A stretch of DNA of 64,000 nt, from NCBI RefSeq assembly GCF_005116675.2, contig NZ_CP050699.1:3309001-3373000 (forward strand), given 5' to 3'. Below the pieces are notes generated by a model. The model was given only the letters and a program-made list of their open reading frames with translations. It did no database searches and had not been told where the DNA came from. Positions within the stretch are counted from its first letter, which is position 1. Each line of letters begins with the position of its first letter. Made by a program: the position numbers and the translations under genes. Shown one piece after another: positions 28,044-36,614 of this stretch. This stretch comes from Desulfosediminicola ganghwensis (lineage in GTDB: Bacteria; Desulfobacterota; Desulfobulbia; Desulfobulbales; Desulfocapsaceae).

Positions 28044-29783
28044 ATGTCAAAAATTCAGTATAAGTTCAAGTACGATGAGTATGGTAATACGCGCGAAGTT
28101 ATCGTCTATGGAAGCGGCACCGCTGTCAGTTCTATAAGTTTTGTAAACAAAGGAACAGCATTTAACGAGTCTGAGAGGCAGCAGCTTGGCCTTCAGGCTT
28201 CACTGCCTCCAGGTATTCGAGATTTGGAGGAGCAGGTTGAAAATACCAGGCGTATTGTCGAAAACAAGGTCGACGATATTGAGCGTTTTATTTTTATCCG
28301 TGCCCTTTTCGATAGAAACGTAACTCTGGCGCATGCGCTAATACGGAGCGATCTGAGAAAATATGTCGGCATTGTCTACACTCCGACGATAGGCCAGGCC
28401 GTACAGCGTTTTTCTGCACTGTACCGGCAGGCGAATGGTTTACATTTTTATCCCGGCAACATCGATATGGCGGAAGATATTCTGCGTCGATACCTGCACC
28501 GTGATATCAGGATTGCAGTTGTCACTGATAATCAGGGCATTCCCGGAATGGGTGATCAGGGCGCGGGCGGCATTGCAATATGTCTCGGTAAGTTGATGCT
28601 CTATACTCAGGGGGGTGGTATTGCTCCCTGGCATTGTCTGCCGATTTCCCTAGATGTGGGCACAGACAATGAGGATCTGCTTAATGACAAGCGGTATCTC
28701 GGCTGGCGGAACAAACGACTGAAGGGGGAAGAATACCTTTCTTTCATCGGCAGATTTGTTCGAGCCTTTCGCAATGTCTTTCCAGATGCACTCTGTCAGT
28801 GGGAAAATCTCTCCCGTCATAACGCCGTGAGTATTCGCGACGCATTTGCAGATGAGATAATCACCTTTAATGATAATATCCAGGGAACCGGTGCAATTGT
28901 GCTCGCTTCAATTTTTTCGGCCATGAAGGTTAAAAAAGAAAAGTTGAGCAAACAAAAATTTCTCGTTCTCGGAACTGATTGCGGTGGAATAGGTGTCTGC
29001 GAGCAACTGGAGATAGCCTTGCGTGAGGAAGGGCTCGATGAGCAGCAGGCAAGAGACGCTATTTTTCTGGCTGATTCGAAAGGAATTGTTACCACAGAGA
29101 CCGCAAATGAATATTATATCAAGCGCTATGCCAAAGATCCCGCGCGGTTCAATTGGCTGGTAGGGTGCGATAATGTCAAGGACGTAGTGTTGGGAAGCGG
29201 AGCAACCGTGCTCATCAGTACCCAGACAAGTCAGGCTTGCAATGAAAGCGGTATTGTCAAAGCAATGTTAAAGAATACTGACAGGCCGGTTGTGTTGCCC
29301 TTACATATCAGTGCGGGCACATCCAATGAGTGCGTGAGGGAGCTTCTAGAGGTTACTGATGGAAAAGCGCTCATAGCTTCTGACGATCCAACCAATGGAA
29401 CCGCCTCCAACACTGATGATGACTACCAAAGTAAGGTGAGCCAGAGCAATAATATCCTAGTGTTTCCGGGAGTGGGGCTTGGAGTGCTGGCATCAGGAGC
29501 TCGTGAAGTTCTACCGGAATTCTTCATAGCTGCAGCGCAAGCTGTATCACGCTGTGTCCGTCAGGATGAGCTGGACAGTGGCCGATTGCTCCCCTCACTC
29601 GCCGATCTTGAACTGGTGAGTAATACGGTGGCTTTGGCAGTGGCAAAGCGAGCTGTTGAACTCGGGGTGAGCAGACCCTGTGTTTTTTCCAGTTTTCGAC
29701 ATGATGGTGAGGAAGCAAGGTTGCGCGAGCTCATCAAAAAGATGCGCTGGGAGCCAAACTATTTGCCACTTATACCGATGTGA
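28044..29783 (+). CDS. NAD(P)-dependent malic enzyme
   Basis: Oxidative decarboxylation of malate to pyruvate with NAD(P)H. A large-subunit (eukaryote-like, MaeA/SfcA) form of about 579 residues: YTPTIGQAVQRFS, AVVTDNQGIPGMGDQGAGG, LDVGTDNEDLLNDKRYLGWR, QWENLSRHNAV and the metal-binding FNDNIQGTGAIV are all present, followed by a Rossmann domain (VLGTDCGGIGVCEQL). The start is set at the ATG at 28044, preceded by GGGGACA and AAGGAG; the upstream ATG at 28017 lacks these. The likely role is linking the C4 pool to pyruvate in an anaerobe using the Wood-Ljungdahl or TCA route. A palindromic hairpin follows downstream. Confidence 0.94.
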   Translation: MSKIQYKFKYDEYGNTREVIVYGSGTAVSSISFVNKGTAFNESERQQLGLQASLPPGIRDLEEQVENTRRIVENKVDDIERFIFIRALFDRNVTLAHALIRSDLRKYVGIVYTPTIGQAVQRFSALYRQANGLHFYPGNIDMAEDILRRYLHRDIRIAVVTDNQGIPGMGDQGAGGIAICLGKLMLYTQGGGIAPWHCLPISLDVGTDNEDLLNDKRYLGWRNKRLKGEEYLSFIGRFVRAFRNVFPDALCQWENLSRHNAVSIRDAFADEIITFNDNIQGTGAIVLASIFSAMKVKKEKLSKQKFLVLGTDCGGIGVCEQLEIALREEGLDEQQARDAIFLADSKGIVTTETANEYYIKRYAKDPARFNWLVGCDNVKDVVLGSGATVLISTQTSQACNESGIVKAMLKNTDRPVVLPLHISAGTSNECVRELLEVTDGKALIASDDPTNGTASNTDDDYQSKVSQSNNILVFPGVGLGVLASGAREVLPEFFIAAAQAVSRCVRQDELDSGRLLPSLADLELVSNTVALAVAKRAVELGVSRPCVFSSFRHDGEEARLRELIKKMRWEPNYLPLIPM

Positions 29784-29896
29784 GTTTCAGATAACCGGAT
29801 AGTGCGACAAAATTGCCCTGGCCGCTATGGCTTTCCGAAAAGATGTTGAGCCTAAGGGCATCGAGGCCCGTTCCAGGTTCTAAGAAAAGCAAGATC

Positions 29897-29939
29897 CACC
29901 TAAAAAGCCCTGCTCAATGAGCAGGGCTTCTTAGGTGGG
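29897..29939. terminator. Near-perfect 43-base palindrome between converging genes
   Basis: CCACCTAA (29897-29904) pairs with TTAGGTGG (29931-29938), enclosing AAGCCCTGCTCA paired with TGAGCAGGGCTT and a single central base. A short T run exists only on the minus-strand reading. Probably the shared terminator of the malic enzyme and cold-shock genes. Confidence 0.8.
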
Positions 29940-29956
29940 TATCTCAGAAAAAGCTA

Positions 29957-30157
29957 TCAAACTTTTTGAACGTTATCTGCAGCTGGTCCTTTTGGACCGT
30001 CAATGATATCGAAGCTTACACGAGAACCTTCTTCGAGGGATTTGAAGCCTTCTGTCTGGATAGCGGAATAATGTACAAATACATCTGGCCCACCGTCCTG
30101 CTCGATAAAACCAAAACCCTTAGCATCATTAAACCACTTCACTGTACCTTCTGCCAT
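29957..30157 (-). CDS. Cold-shock protein, CspA family
   Basis: A 66-residue OB-fold RNA chaperone. RNP1-like KGFGFIEQ and RNP2-like VFVHYSAI motifs are both intact, with the start [11 protein letters not shown]. It binds single-stranded RNA and DNA, melting structure or preventing termination. The ATG is preceded by AAAGGAG with an ideal spacer. A long untranslated leader (about 180 bases to the candidate promoter at 30345-30373) fits the family habit of leader-based cold regulation, although whether this copy is cold-induced cannot be seen. Confidence 0.96.
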   Translation of the reverse strand: MAEGTVKWFNDAKGFGFIEQDGGPDVFVHYSAIQTEGFKSLEEGSRVSFDIIDGPKGPAADNVQKV

Positions 30158-30344
30158 TGTAACTACTCCTTTTGAACTCAGGCCCCCCAGGGAACCTTAT
30201 AATAATTTTCCAGCATAGCTTGCAGCTGGTGAACATTTTGCTACGCTGGTCAGCGGCAGCCACCGATTATGCAGTATTGGTTCGTGCGGTAAACCATTGC
30301 TAGGGCAGGTTTGCTGGAACTCCTTAAAGCGTAACAATAATAGC

Positions 30345-30373
30345 CGTTTAGCATATAAAAAATATAAAAGCAA
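30345..30373 (-). promoter_or_regulatory. Candidate promoter of the cold-shock gene
   Basis: In the minus-strand reading: TTGCTT (30368-30373), 17-base spacer, TAAACG (30345-30350). It would give a leader of about 180 bases. Confidence 0.35.
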
Positions 30374-30585
30374 CTGATTTATGTTATTTAAATGGGATTT
30401 TCTAAAATGTTAGGTCATGAGAGTGTATATTGCATTTGTGGTGGAAATTACATAATGTTTTTCTAAAGTAGTGTGCGGCTGATGGAGTAACGCACTTTTG
30501 GTTGAAAGTTTGATGACGATTGCAGAGATACCACCAATTACCTGTTGGGACCCTAGCTGGGAAAAATTACTAATTTGTAAAAAAG
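30374..30585. other. Part of the divergent csp-oleB intergenic region with no recognised element
   Basis: The gap from 30158 to 30692 is about 535 bases. Apart from the csp leader/promoter and the oleB promoter listed separately, this AT-rich stretch shows no gene, RNA or repeat that I can support. Confidence 0.4.
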
Positions 30586-30614
30586 TTGACACAAAACACC
30601 CCCTCCGTTAACCT
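30586..30614 (+). promoter_or_regulatory. Candidate promoter of the oleBCD operon
   Basis: A consensus -35 TTGACA (30586-30591), a 17-base spacer and TAACCT (30609-30614). The leader to the GTG start of oleB would be about 70 bases. Confidence 0.5.
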
Positions 30615-30692
30615 TGGGTGCCTAAAAAATATACCAGCAATATGCCCCGGTTTTGTTAACAGGGTCTTGCTGATCCACTATTATTTCACTGA

Positions 30693-31565
30693 GTGAATTC
30701 CTTGTATCCCGAATATAACTTTACTTCACAGTTCGCCAATATTCTTGGCAACACACTCCACTACATAGATGAAGGCCAGGGCCCTGTTATAGTAATGGTC
30801 CACGGTAATCCCACCTGGTCCTACTATTACCGAAATCTCATATCACTGCTTTCCCGTAATTACAGGGTGATAGCGGTGGATAATATCGGCTGTGGATTAT
30901 CTGATAAACCACAGGATTATGATTACAAACTCTCGCATCACATAGACAACTTGCACACTTTGCTCAACGACATTGATGTGTCGAGCTACTCTTTGATTGT
31001 TCATGACTGGGGTGGAGCTATTGGAATGGGTCTCGCGACTCGCTATCCGGAACGTTTGGAAAAAATCGTTGTTTTGAATACAGCGGCCTTTTTATCAACG
31101 AGGATACCTTTTCGCATCAGCCTGTGTAAACTGCCGGTAATTGGTCCAATCATAGTACGAGGGTTTAACGGGTTCGCCAGGCCTGCAACCTTCATGGCTG
31201 TATCAAAGCCTCTGGCTGCTGGTATTGCTGCTGCGTATCTTGCACCATACAATAACTGGAACAACAGGGTCGCAGTTTCTGCTTTTGTCCAGGATATTCC
31301 TCTCTCCGATAAGCATCCGAGTTACCTTACCTTGCAGGAGATAGATAATAATCTGTCAACAATAAGAGATGCTGGAATCCCCATGCTCATTCTTTGGGGC
31401 GGTAAGGACTTTTGCTTCGATAAAGTGTTTTATGAAGAGTGGCTGAAAAGGTTTCCCAATGCTGAGCGGCATTATTTTGAAGATGGTGGTCATTACATAC
31501 TCGAGGATAAGCTCGACGAGATTAAGCCGATCCTGTCACGCTTTTTTACAAAACATGAGGAGTAG
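30693..31565 (+). CDS. oleB: OleB-like alpha/beta hydrolase (beta-lactone decarboxylase)
   Basis: A haloalkane-dehalogenase-like hydrolase, 290 residues. In the Ole pathway OleB removes CO2 from the cis-beta-lactone to leave a long-chain internal alkene. Seen: oxyanion region VHGNPTWSYYYRN, the nucleophile Asp105 in VHDWGGAIG (Asp rather than Ser, as in dehalogenases and OleB), and the catalytic His267 in GGHYILED. It starts with GTG, with only a weak ribosome binding site. oleC follows after 6 bases. The order B-C-D matches known ole clusters, which makes the pathway assignment much stronger than from the hydrolase alone. oleA is not next to it. Confidence 0.85.
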   Translation: MNSLYPEYNFTSQFANILGNTLHYIDEGQGPVIVMVHGNPTWSYYYRNLISLLSRNYRVIAVDNIGCGLSDKPQDYDYKLSHHIDNLHTLLNDIDVSSYSLIVHDWGGAIGMGLATRYPERLEKIVVLNTAAFLSTRIPFRISLCKLPVIGPIIVRGFNGFARPATFMAVSKPLAAGIAAAYLAPYNNWNNRVAVSAFVQDIPLSDKHPSYLTLQEIDNNLSTIRDAGIPMLILWGGKDFCFDKVFYEEWLKRFPNAERHYFEDGGHYILEDKLDEIKPILSRFFTKHEE

Positions 31566-31571
31566 CTACCC

Positions 31572-33203
31572 ATGGTTGTAAATATTGCTGAGACGCTCAA
31601 TGAAGTCGCTGAGGAATTTGGGGACCGGACTGGCCTGATCGAGGCAAAATCCGGAAAAACCATGAGCTTTCGTGAGCTCAACAGCAGATCTGACAGTTAC
31701 GCGACCTACCTGGCTGCAAAAGGTGTTACCTCTGCCGACAGGGTTATGCTCATGGTCACACCTTCGGCCGATTTCATCTGCCTTACTTTTGCGCTGTTTA
31801 AAATTGGCGTCACCATAATTCTGATTGATCCCGGCATGGGGTATAAAAACCTTCTTAAATGTATTGAAGGAGTAAAGCCCTCTGTTTTTATAGGTATTCC
31901 CAAGGCAAGGCTGTTTGCGGCCTTTTTTCCTGGTCCATTTGAAAGCGTCAAATACAGGTTTTGTTGTGGAAATTCTTTTGGTCTTTTTGGCAAGGATATA
32001 CGAACTGCTATTCAGGCAGAAGTTGAGCCATATCCTGTTTACCGACCGTCGGCCGATGATCTTGCTGCGATAATTTTTACTACCGGTTCAACAGGTCCGC
32101 CCAAGGGCGTTCGTTATGAGCATTCTATTTTTGCAGCCCAGCTTGATAGGATTCGCAATTATTATGGCATTGATGAAAAGCACACAGATCAGCCAGCCTT
32201 TCCTCTTTTTGCCCTGTTTTCCACAGCTCTTGGCGCTTGTGCCGTGATCCCTGATATGGATCCTACCAAGCCGGCCCAGGTTGATCCTGAAAAATTCATA
32301 TCTTCAATAAAAAAATATGGTGTGAGCTATTCATTTGGTTCACCTGCCATCTGGAACGTTGTGAGCCGCTATTGTATCGAAAACGGCATTCGGCTCGATT
32401 CCTTAAAGAAGGTGCTGATGGCAGGTGCTCCTGTGCCTGGGGAGTTGCTGGAGCGTGTTACCCGGATCTTGCCTGGTGATGCCAGGATTTTCACCCCTTA
32501 TGGCGCAACAGAGAGTTTGCCTATCGTTTCCATGGAAGGGCGGGAGATCCTTGAGGAGACCTGGCCCCATAGCAGAGTAGGTAAGGGGACCTGTGTAGGA
32601 AGGCCGTTGCCGGGTATTGATATTCGGGTGATTATGATTGATGATTCTCCAATCGAGAACATTGACCGGGCAGAATTTTTGCCCGCCGGTGAAATTGGTG
32701 AAATTATCGTCAAGGGCGATGTGGTAACGCGGGCTTATGAGAACAATGAGAAAGAAACACAGCACGCCAAAGTAAAGGACGGGGATTCCTTCTGGCATCG
32801 TATGGGCGATACCGGGTACTTTGATGAATTGGGCAGATTATGGTTTTGCGGGCGAAAAGCGCATCGGGTCATCAGCGACGGAGTGACCTTCTTTACTATT
32901 CCCTGTGAAGCAATTGTCAATGAGCATAAAGATGTTTTTCGTTCTGCTCTGGTAGGTGCAAAATATTCTGGTGGCGAGAGAGTACAACCCGTACTGATTA
33001 TTGAACCTCACAAAGATTTTTCCGGTTCAGAGGCTCAGCTACTGGCAGAGGTAAAAGAGTTAGCTGCTGCCAGTCATCTGACCAGCTCGATAACCGAATT
33101 TATGGTGCACAGAAAGTTTCCAGTGGATATACGGCACAATGCGAAAATCTTTCGTGAGCAACTTGCCCTTTGGGCTACCGAGAAATTACGGGCTGAAAGA
33201 TGA
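31572..33203 (+). CDS. oleC: OleC-like beta-lactone synthetase (ANL superfamily)
   Basis: An AMP-dependent synthetase-fold enzyme of 543 residues. OleC uses ATP to turn a 2-alkyl-3-hydroxy fatty acid into a beta-lactone. Seen: the ATP-binding loop TTGSTGPPKGV, YGATESLP, and the C-terminal hinge RMGDTGYFDELGRLWFCGR. The LIDPGMGYKNLL segment is characteristic of OleC rather than of ordinary acyl-CoA ligases. It sits 6 bases after oleB and overlaps oleD by 4 bases (ATGA), so the three are almost certainly one transcript with coupled translation. Without the neighbours it could be called a long-chain fatty acid ligase. Confidence 0.87.
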   Translation: MVVNIAETLNEVAEEFGDRTGLIEAKSGKTMSFRELNSRSDSYATYLAAKGVTSADRVMLMVTPSADFICLTFALFKIGVTIILIDPGMGYKNLLKCIEGVKPSVFIGIPKARLFAAFFPGPFESVKYRFCCGNSFGLFGKDIRTAIQAEVEPYPVYRPSADDLAAIIFTTGSTGPPKGVRYEHSIFAAQLDRIRNYYGIDEKHTDQPAFPLFALFSTALGACAVIPDMDPTKPAQVDPEKFISSIKKYGVSYSFGSPAIWNVVSRYCIENGIRLDSLKKVLMAGAPVPGELLERVTRILPGDARIFTPYGATESLPIVSMEGREILEETWPHSRVGKGTCVGRPLPGIDIRVIMIDDSPIENIDRAEFLPAGEIGEIIVKGDVVTRAYENNEKETQHAKVKDGDSFWHRMGDTGYFDELGRLWFCGRKAHRVISDGVTFFTIPCEAIVNEHKDVFRSALVGAKYSGGERVQPVLIIEPHKDFSGSEAQLLAEVKELAAASHLTSSITEFMVHRKFPVDIRHNAKIFREQLALWATEKLRAER

Positions 33204-34222
33204 AAAAAGTACTTGTGACCGGTGGCGGCGGTTTTGTAGGGAAAAATATAATACGAATGCTACTCGACCGTGGGGTAGAATGCACTGCGGTTGGCAGGAA
33301 TGTTTATCCCGCAGTTGAAGAGTTGGGCGCGCGCAGTCTCGCTGTTGATATCCGGGACTCTGCAAAAGTAAATGAAGTAGTCCGGGATGTGGATACAGTA
33401 TTTCATGTCGCCGCACTGGCAGGCATCTGGGGTGATTGGCAAGATTACTATTCCATAAATGTTCAGGGGACTGAGAATATCCTGGCGGCTTGCAGAAAAA
33501 ACAATATCTCCAGACTGGTGTATACCTCAACCCCTTCCGTGGTATTTGATGCAGATGACATCGAAGGTGGCACAGAGAGTTTGCCCTACCCGGATAAATT
33601 TCTCTGTCACTATGCGCGAAGCAAGGTGATGGCAGAAAAACTGGTGCTGGCGGCCAACGATGATACTGCAGGTGGTTCAGGGTTTCGCACTTGTGCGATT
33701 CGGCCACATTTAATCTGGGGCCCGGGTGATCCGCATCTCATTCCGCGTTTATTGGAAAAAGGCAGAAGCAGGGAGTTGAAAATTGTCGGCGAAGGTAAAA
33801 ATCTCGTTGATATCTCCTACGTGGAAAATGTCGCCCATGCCCATGTTCTTGCCGGATTCGATCTGGCGGCTGAGGGTGTTTCCGCCGGCAAACCTTATTT
33901 CATCGGTCAGCCGGAACCTGTAAATCTCTGGGATTGGATTAACCAGCTCTTTCTGAAGCTTGGTATAGCACCGGTAACAAAATCTGTACCGTTTCCTGTG
34001 GCCTATGGTGCAGGTGCTGTTCTTGAAGGGATGTATGGGGTGCTCGGCAAAAAACAGGAGCCAAGGATGACCAGGTTTCTGGCCTTGCAGCTTGCTAAAT
34101 CGCATCATTTTTCACATGACGCCATAGAAAATGACCTTGGATACTCATCGGTTGTTTCAACTGAAGAAGGAATGGAAAAACTCATAACCTGGATTCAGCA
34201 TAATGAGAAAACTCTTTTATAA
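33200..34222 (+). CDS. oleD: OleD-like NAD(P)-dependent 2-alkyl-3-ketoalkanoate reductase
   Basis: An extended short-chain dehydrogenase of the 3-beta-HSD type, 340 residues. OleD reduces the 2-alkyl-3-keto acid made by OleA to the 3-hydroxy acid used by OleC. Seen: the Rossmann VTGGGGFVGKN, VFHVAALAGIWGDW, the YARSK catalytic Tyr/Lys pair and IRPHLIWGPGDPHLIP. It overlaps the end of oleC (ATGA) and its own last 20 bases overlap the start of the M48 protease gene. No signal peptide. The substrate class is inferred from the gene order. Confidence 0.86.
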   Translation: MKKVLVTGGGGFVGKNIIRMLLDRGVECTAVGRNVYPAVEELGARSLAVDIRDSAKVNEVVRDVDTVFHVAALAGIWGDWQDYYSINVQGTENILAACRKNNISRLVYTSTPSVVFDADDIEGGTESLPYPDKFLCHYARSKVMAEKLVLAANDDTAGGSGFRTCAIRPHLIWGPGDPHLIPRLLEKGRSRELKIVGEGKNLVDISYVENVAHAHVLAGFDLAAEGVSAGKPYFIGQPEPVNLWDWINQLFLKLGIAPVTKSVPFPVAYGAGAVLEGMYGVLGKKQEPRMTRFLALQLAKSHHFSHDAIENDLGYSSVVSTEEGMEKLITWIQHNEKTLL

Positions 34223-35615
34223 ATATATAGCCGCATTACTCGTTGCGATAATGATACAGGCTGCATGCCTGCAGTCTGCTTTTGCCCTGAGTGTCGGAGA
34301 GGAACGAAAGATTGGTGAGCAGTTGCTCTACCAGGTCCGGGCAGCTTTTCCGTTGGTGGATGATCCTGATCTGGTTATTTATCTGCGTTCTTTGGGCAAG
34401 GAAGTACTTGAGGTCGCTGGGCTGCAGTACTTTGATTATCACTTCTATATTGTTCAAAGTGGTGATTTCAATGCTTTTGCTGCTCCATCTGGCCTAATAT
34501 TCTTCTATACCGGGCTGATCGGTGCCATGGAGAGCGAAGATGAACTGGTTTCAGTTCTGGCGCATGAAATTGGCCATGTTGCCAGAAGGCATCTCGCCGG
34601 TCGTATGGAAAAAGGGAAACTCGTCAGCGCGGCCTCACTTGCCGTTGCCCTGGCTGCGCTTGCTCTTGGTGGTGGGGCTGCAACCCAGGCTCTGCTGACA
34701 GGCTCTCTGGCAGCCGGTCAGAGCGCAACGCTTCATTACAGCCGTAAACATGAGGAAGAAGCGGATCTTATGGCGTATGGCTGGATGAAAGAGATGGGCC
34801 GTCATCCTGAGGGACAGGAGAAGATGCTTGAAACCATGAGAAGGGTAAGCCGATACAGAAGCGATAAACTTCCTCAGTATCTCCTGACACACCCGAATCC
34901 GGAATTTCGACTGAACTATGTGCAGTCATTAATGGTGGTGGATCAGGAGGATTTAGTTGACTTCGAATCAACCGACGACCTCGAATTTCTGCGTTTCAAA
35001 TACCGGATAATGTCCAGCAGTGACGGAGCAGAAAGATTACGTGAGTATCTGGTCAGTCAAATGACCGATAGCAGGCTTGATGCTAAAGAGAAGCTGATGG
35101 CCAAGTATGGTCTGTCCCAGGTAGAACGGCGCCTGAATAATTATGCGCGGAGTGAGATATTGCTCGACCAGGTTATTGCTGCCATTCCGGATTGGTCTAT
35201 CCTGAAAACCGATCGGGGAGTTTTGCTCTTTGAGGCTGGCAGAGTTGAAGAAGCCCGCGTTATTCTGGCCAAGGCATTTTCTGAAAATCCGAAAGATATG
35301 TATGCCGCTTATAACCTGGCACGTGTGAACATGGCATTGGGAAATCTGAACGAGGCGGAAAATCTTTTTAGGGTAGTGTCTTATGACTTGCCGCAGTATG
35401 CGAAGGTCTATTTTGAACTTGGCAAGATTGCCACAGCCAAGAAAGAAGAAGTTCCAGCGGCCATAGCTCTTGGCAAATACAACCTGTATGAAGGGAAATT
35501 AAAACTTGCTGAATTCAGCTTGAAGCAGGTTATGCAGCATGGACAGGCAACCGAGCAGGAAAAAAATGAGGCTGGCAGGTTACTTGAAACGATCAAGAAT
35601 CTGCAGGAAAAATAG
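34203..35615 (+). CDS. Periplasmic M48 metalloprotease with TPR repeats (BepA-like)
   Basis: A 470-residue exported zinc protease. N-terminal signal peptide with likely cleavage after AFA (residue 28). HEIGH zinc motif at 121-125 and the third ligand in EEEAD (184-188). C-terminal half holds TPR-like helices (AAYNLARVNMALGNLNEAENLF). E. coli BepA degrades and chaperones stalled outer-membrane proteins such as LptD and BamA, and this protein has the same build. Its start lies 20 bases inside oleD, so translation is probably coupled to the hydrocarbon genes. A terminator follows 32 bases after its stop. Confidence 0.92.
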   Translation: MRKLFYKYIAALLVAIMIQAACLQSAFALSVGEERKIGEQLLYQVRAAFPLVDDPDLVIYLRSLGKEVLEVAGLQYFDYHFYIVQSGDFNAFAAPSGLIFFYTGLIGAMESEDELVSVLAHEIGHVARRHLAGRMEKGKLVSAASLAVALAALALGGGAATQALLTGSLAAGQSATLHYSRKHEEEADLMAYGWMKEMGRHPEGQEKMLETMRRVSRYRSDKLPQYLLTHPNPEFRLNYVQSLMVVDQEDLVDFESTDDLEFLRFKYRIMSSSDGAERLREYLVSQMTDSRLDAKEKLMAKYGLSQVERRLNNYARSEILLDQVIAAIPDWSILKTDRGVLLFEAGRVEEARVILAKAFSENPKDMYAAYNLARVNMALGNLNEAENLFRVVSYDLPQYAKVYFELGKIATAKKEEVPAAIALGKYNLYEGKLKLAEFSLKQVMQHGQATEQEKNEAGRLLETIKNLQEK

Positions 35616-35645
35616 CACGCATCTGTGGCCGTAGCATGTAACTGA

Positions 35646-35683
35646 GAAGGTAGCCGGGGAGAATCCTCAGCTACCTTTTTTTA
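35646..35683 (+). terminator. Rho-independent terminator of the ole-M48 operon
   Basis: AAGGTAGC (35647-35654) pairs with GCTACCTT (35670-35677), followed by TTTTT. Confidence 0.88.
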
Positions 35684-35712
35684 TGAATTTCCGGGAAGGG
35701 CGGAAGGTGGTT

Positions 35713-36450
35713 TTAGTCGTCGTCGCGGCCAGTGAGGTGGATCAGGAATTCGGTGTTTCCTTTGGGGCCATGGATTGGAGAAGTGACAATACCTTCCACC
35801 TTGAGATCCAGCTCTTTGGCGAAAGTAACTATTTTATCTATGGCTTCCTGATGGAGTTCGGGTTCACGGACTACTCCACCTTTGCTGATTTTATGTTGTG
35901 GCAGTTCAAACTGGGGTTTGATCAGGGCGATTATTTGTGCCCGCTCCCTGAACAGGGGAATGAGCGTAGGGATAATTTTGGTAATTGAGATAAAGGATGC
36001 ATCCATGACTGCCAGATCAATGGCTTCACCAAGATCAGATGGTTTCAGTTTTCTGGCATTGAATCGTTCGATGACCACCACCCTGTCGTCTGATCTCAGT
36101 TTCCAGTCAAGCTGGCCATAAGCAACGTCGACGGCGTAAACTCTGGCGGCACCATTCTGCAGCAGGCAGTCGGTGAATCCACCGGTAGATGCGCCGACAT
36201 CAAGGCAGCACATTCCTGCGGGATCTATATCAAAGGAATCTATAGCTTGCTCAAGTTTTAAGCCGCCCCTGGATACATAACGACATTTCTGTTTGGTGCG
36301 AATGGCTATTCCGGCTGGATATGCTATCCCGGCTTTATCTGCGACCTGATCATTTACCAGCACTTCGCCTGCACCAATCATCGCTCTGGCGGCTGCGATA
36401 TCATTAGCAAGATGTCTTTCAACCAGTAGTTCGTCTAAACGTAGCTTCAA
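35713..36450 (-). CDS. TlyA family rRNA methyltransferase / hemolysin A-like protein
   Basis: A 245-residue protein with an N-terminal S4 RNA-binding domain (LDELLVERHLANDIAAAR, GEVLVNDQVADKAG) and a FtsJ-like methyltransferase domain with CLDVGASTGGFTDCLLQNG and YAVDVAYGQLDWKLRSD. TlyA of mycobacteria 2'-O-methylates 16S and 23S rRNA; the haemolysin name is historical. The frame opens with TTG at 36450; no ATG lies between it and Met24, and the S4 domain needs the residues before that, so TTG is the likely start despite lacking a clear ribosome binding site. It lies below cpoB on the same strand with a gap of 164 bases. Confidence 0.92.
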   Translation of the reverse strand: MKLRLDELLVERHLANDIAAARAMIGAGEVLVNDQVADKAGIAYPAGIAIRTKQKCRYVSRGGLKLEQAIDSFDIDPAGMCCLDVGASTGGFTDCLLQNGAARVYAVDVAYGQLDWKLRSDDRVVVIERFNARKLKPSDLGEAIDLAVMDASFISITKIIPTLIPLFRERAQIIALIKPQFELPQHKISKGGVVREPELHQEAIDKIVTFAKELDLKVEGIVTSPIHGPKGNTEFLIHLTGRDDD

Positions 36451-36614
36451 GGGTAATAGATTCGTTCAAGTGGATAATTTAAGCAACCACAGGTTTATAT
36501 GGCGTGAATGTACCAGGTGTAGACTTCATTGCGCTGTGCTCCCTGATCTGAATAAAAACTATTTCCATGATCAGGGAAAACACAATGGATAATGGAAGTC
36601 AGCCGAGAGTTGGC

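Noticed and set aside
30158-30692. Possible small RNA or riboswitch in the csp-oleB gap
   Set aside because: No recognisable conserved riboswitch core or stable hairpin with a T tail; only promoter-like elements seen.
32403-32798. 131-codon minus-strand frame inside oleC
   Set aside because: Antisense shadow of a conserved ANL enzyme region.
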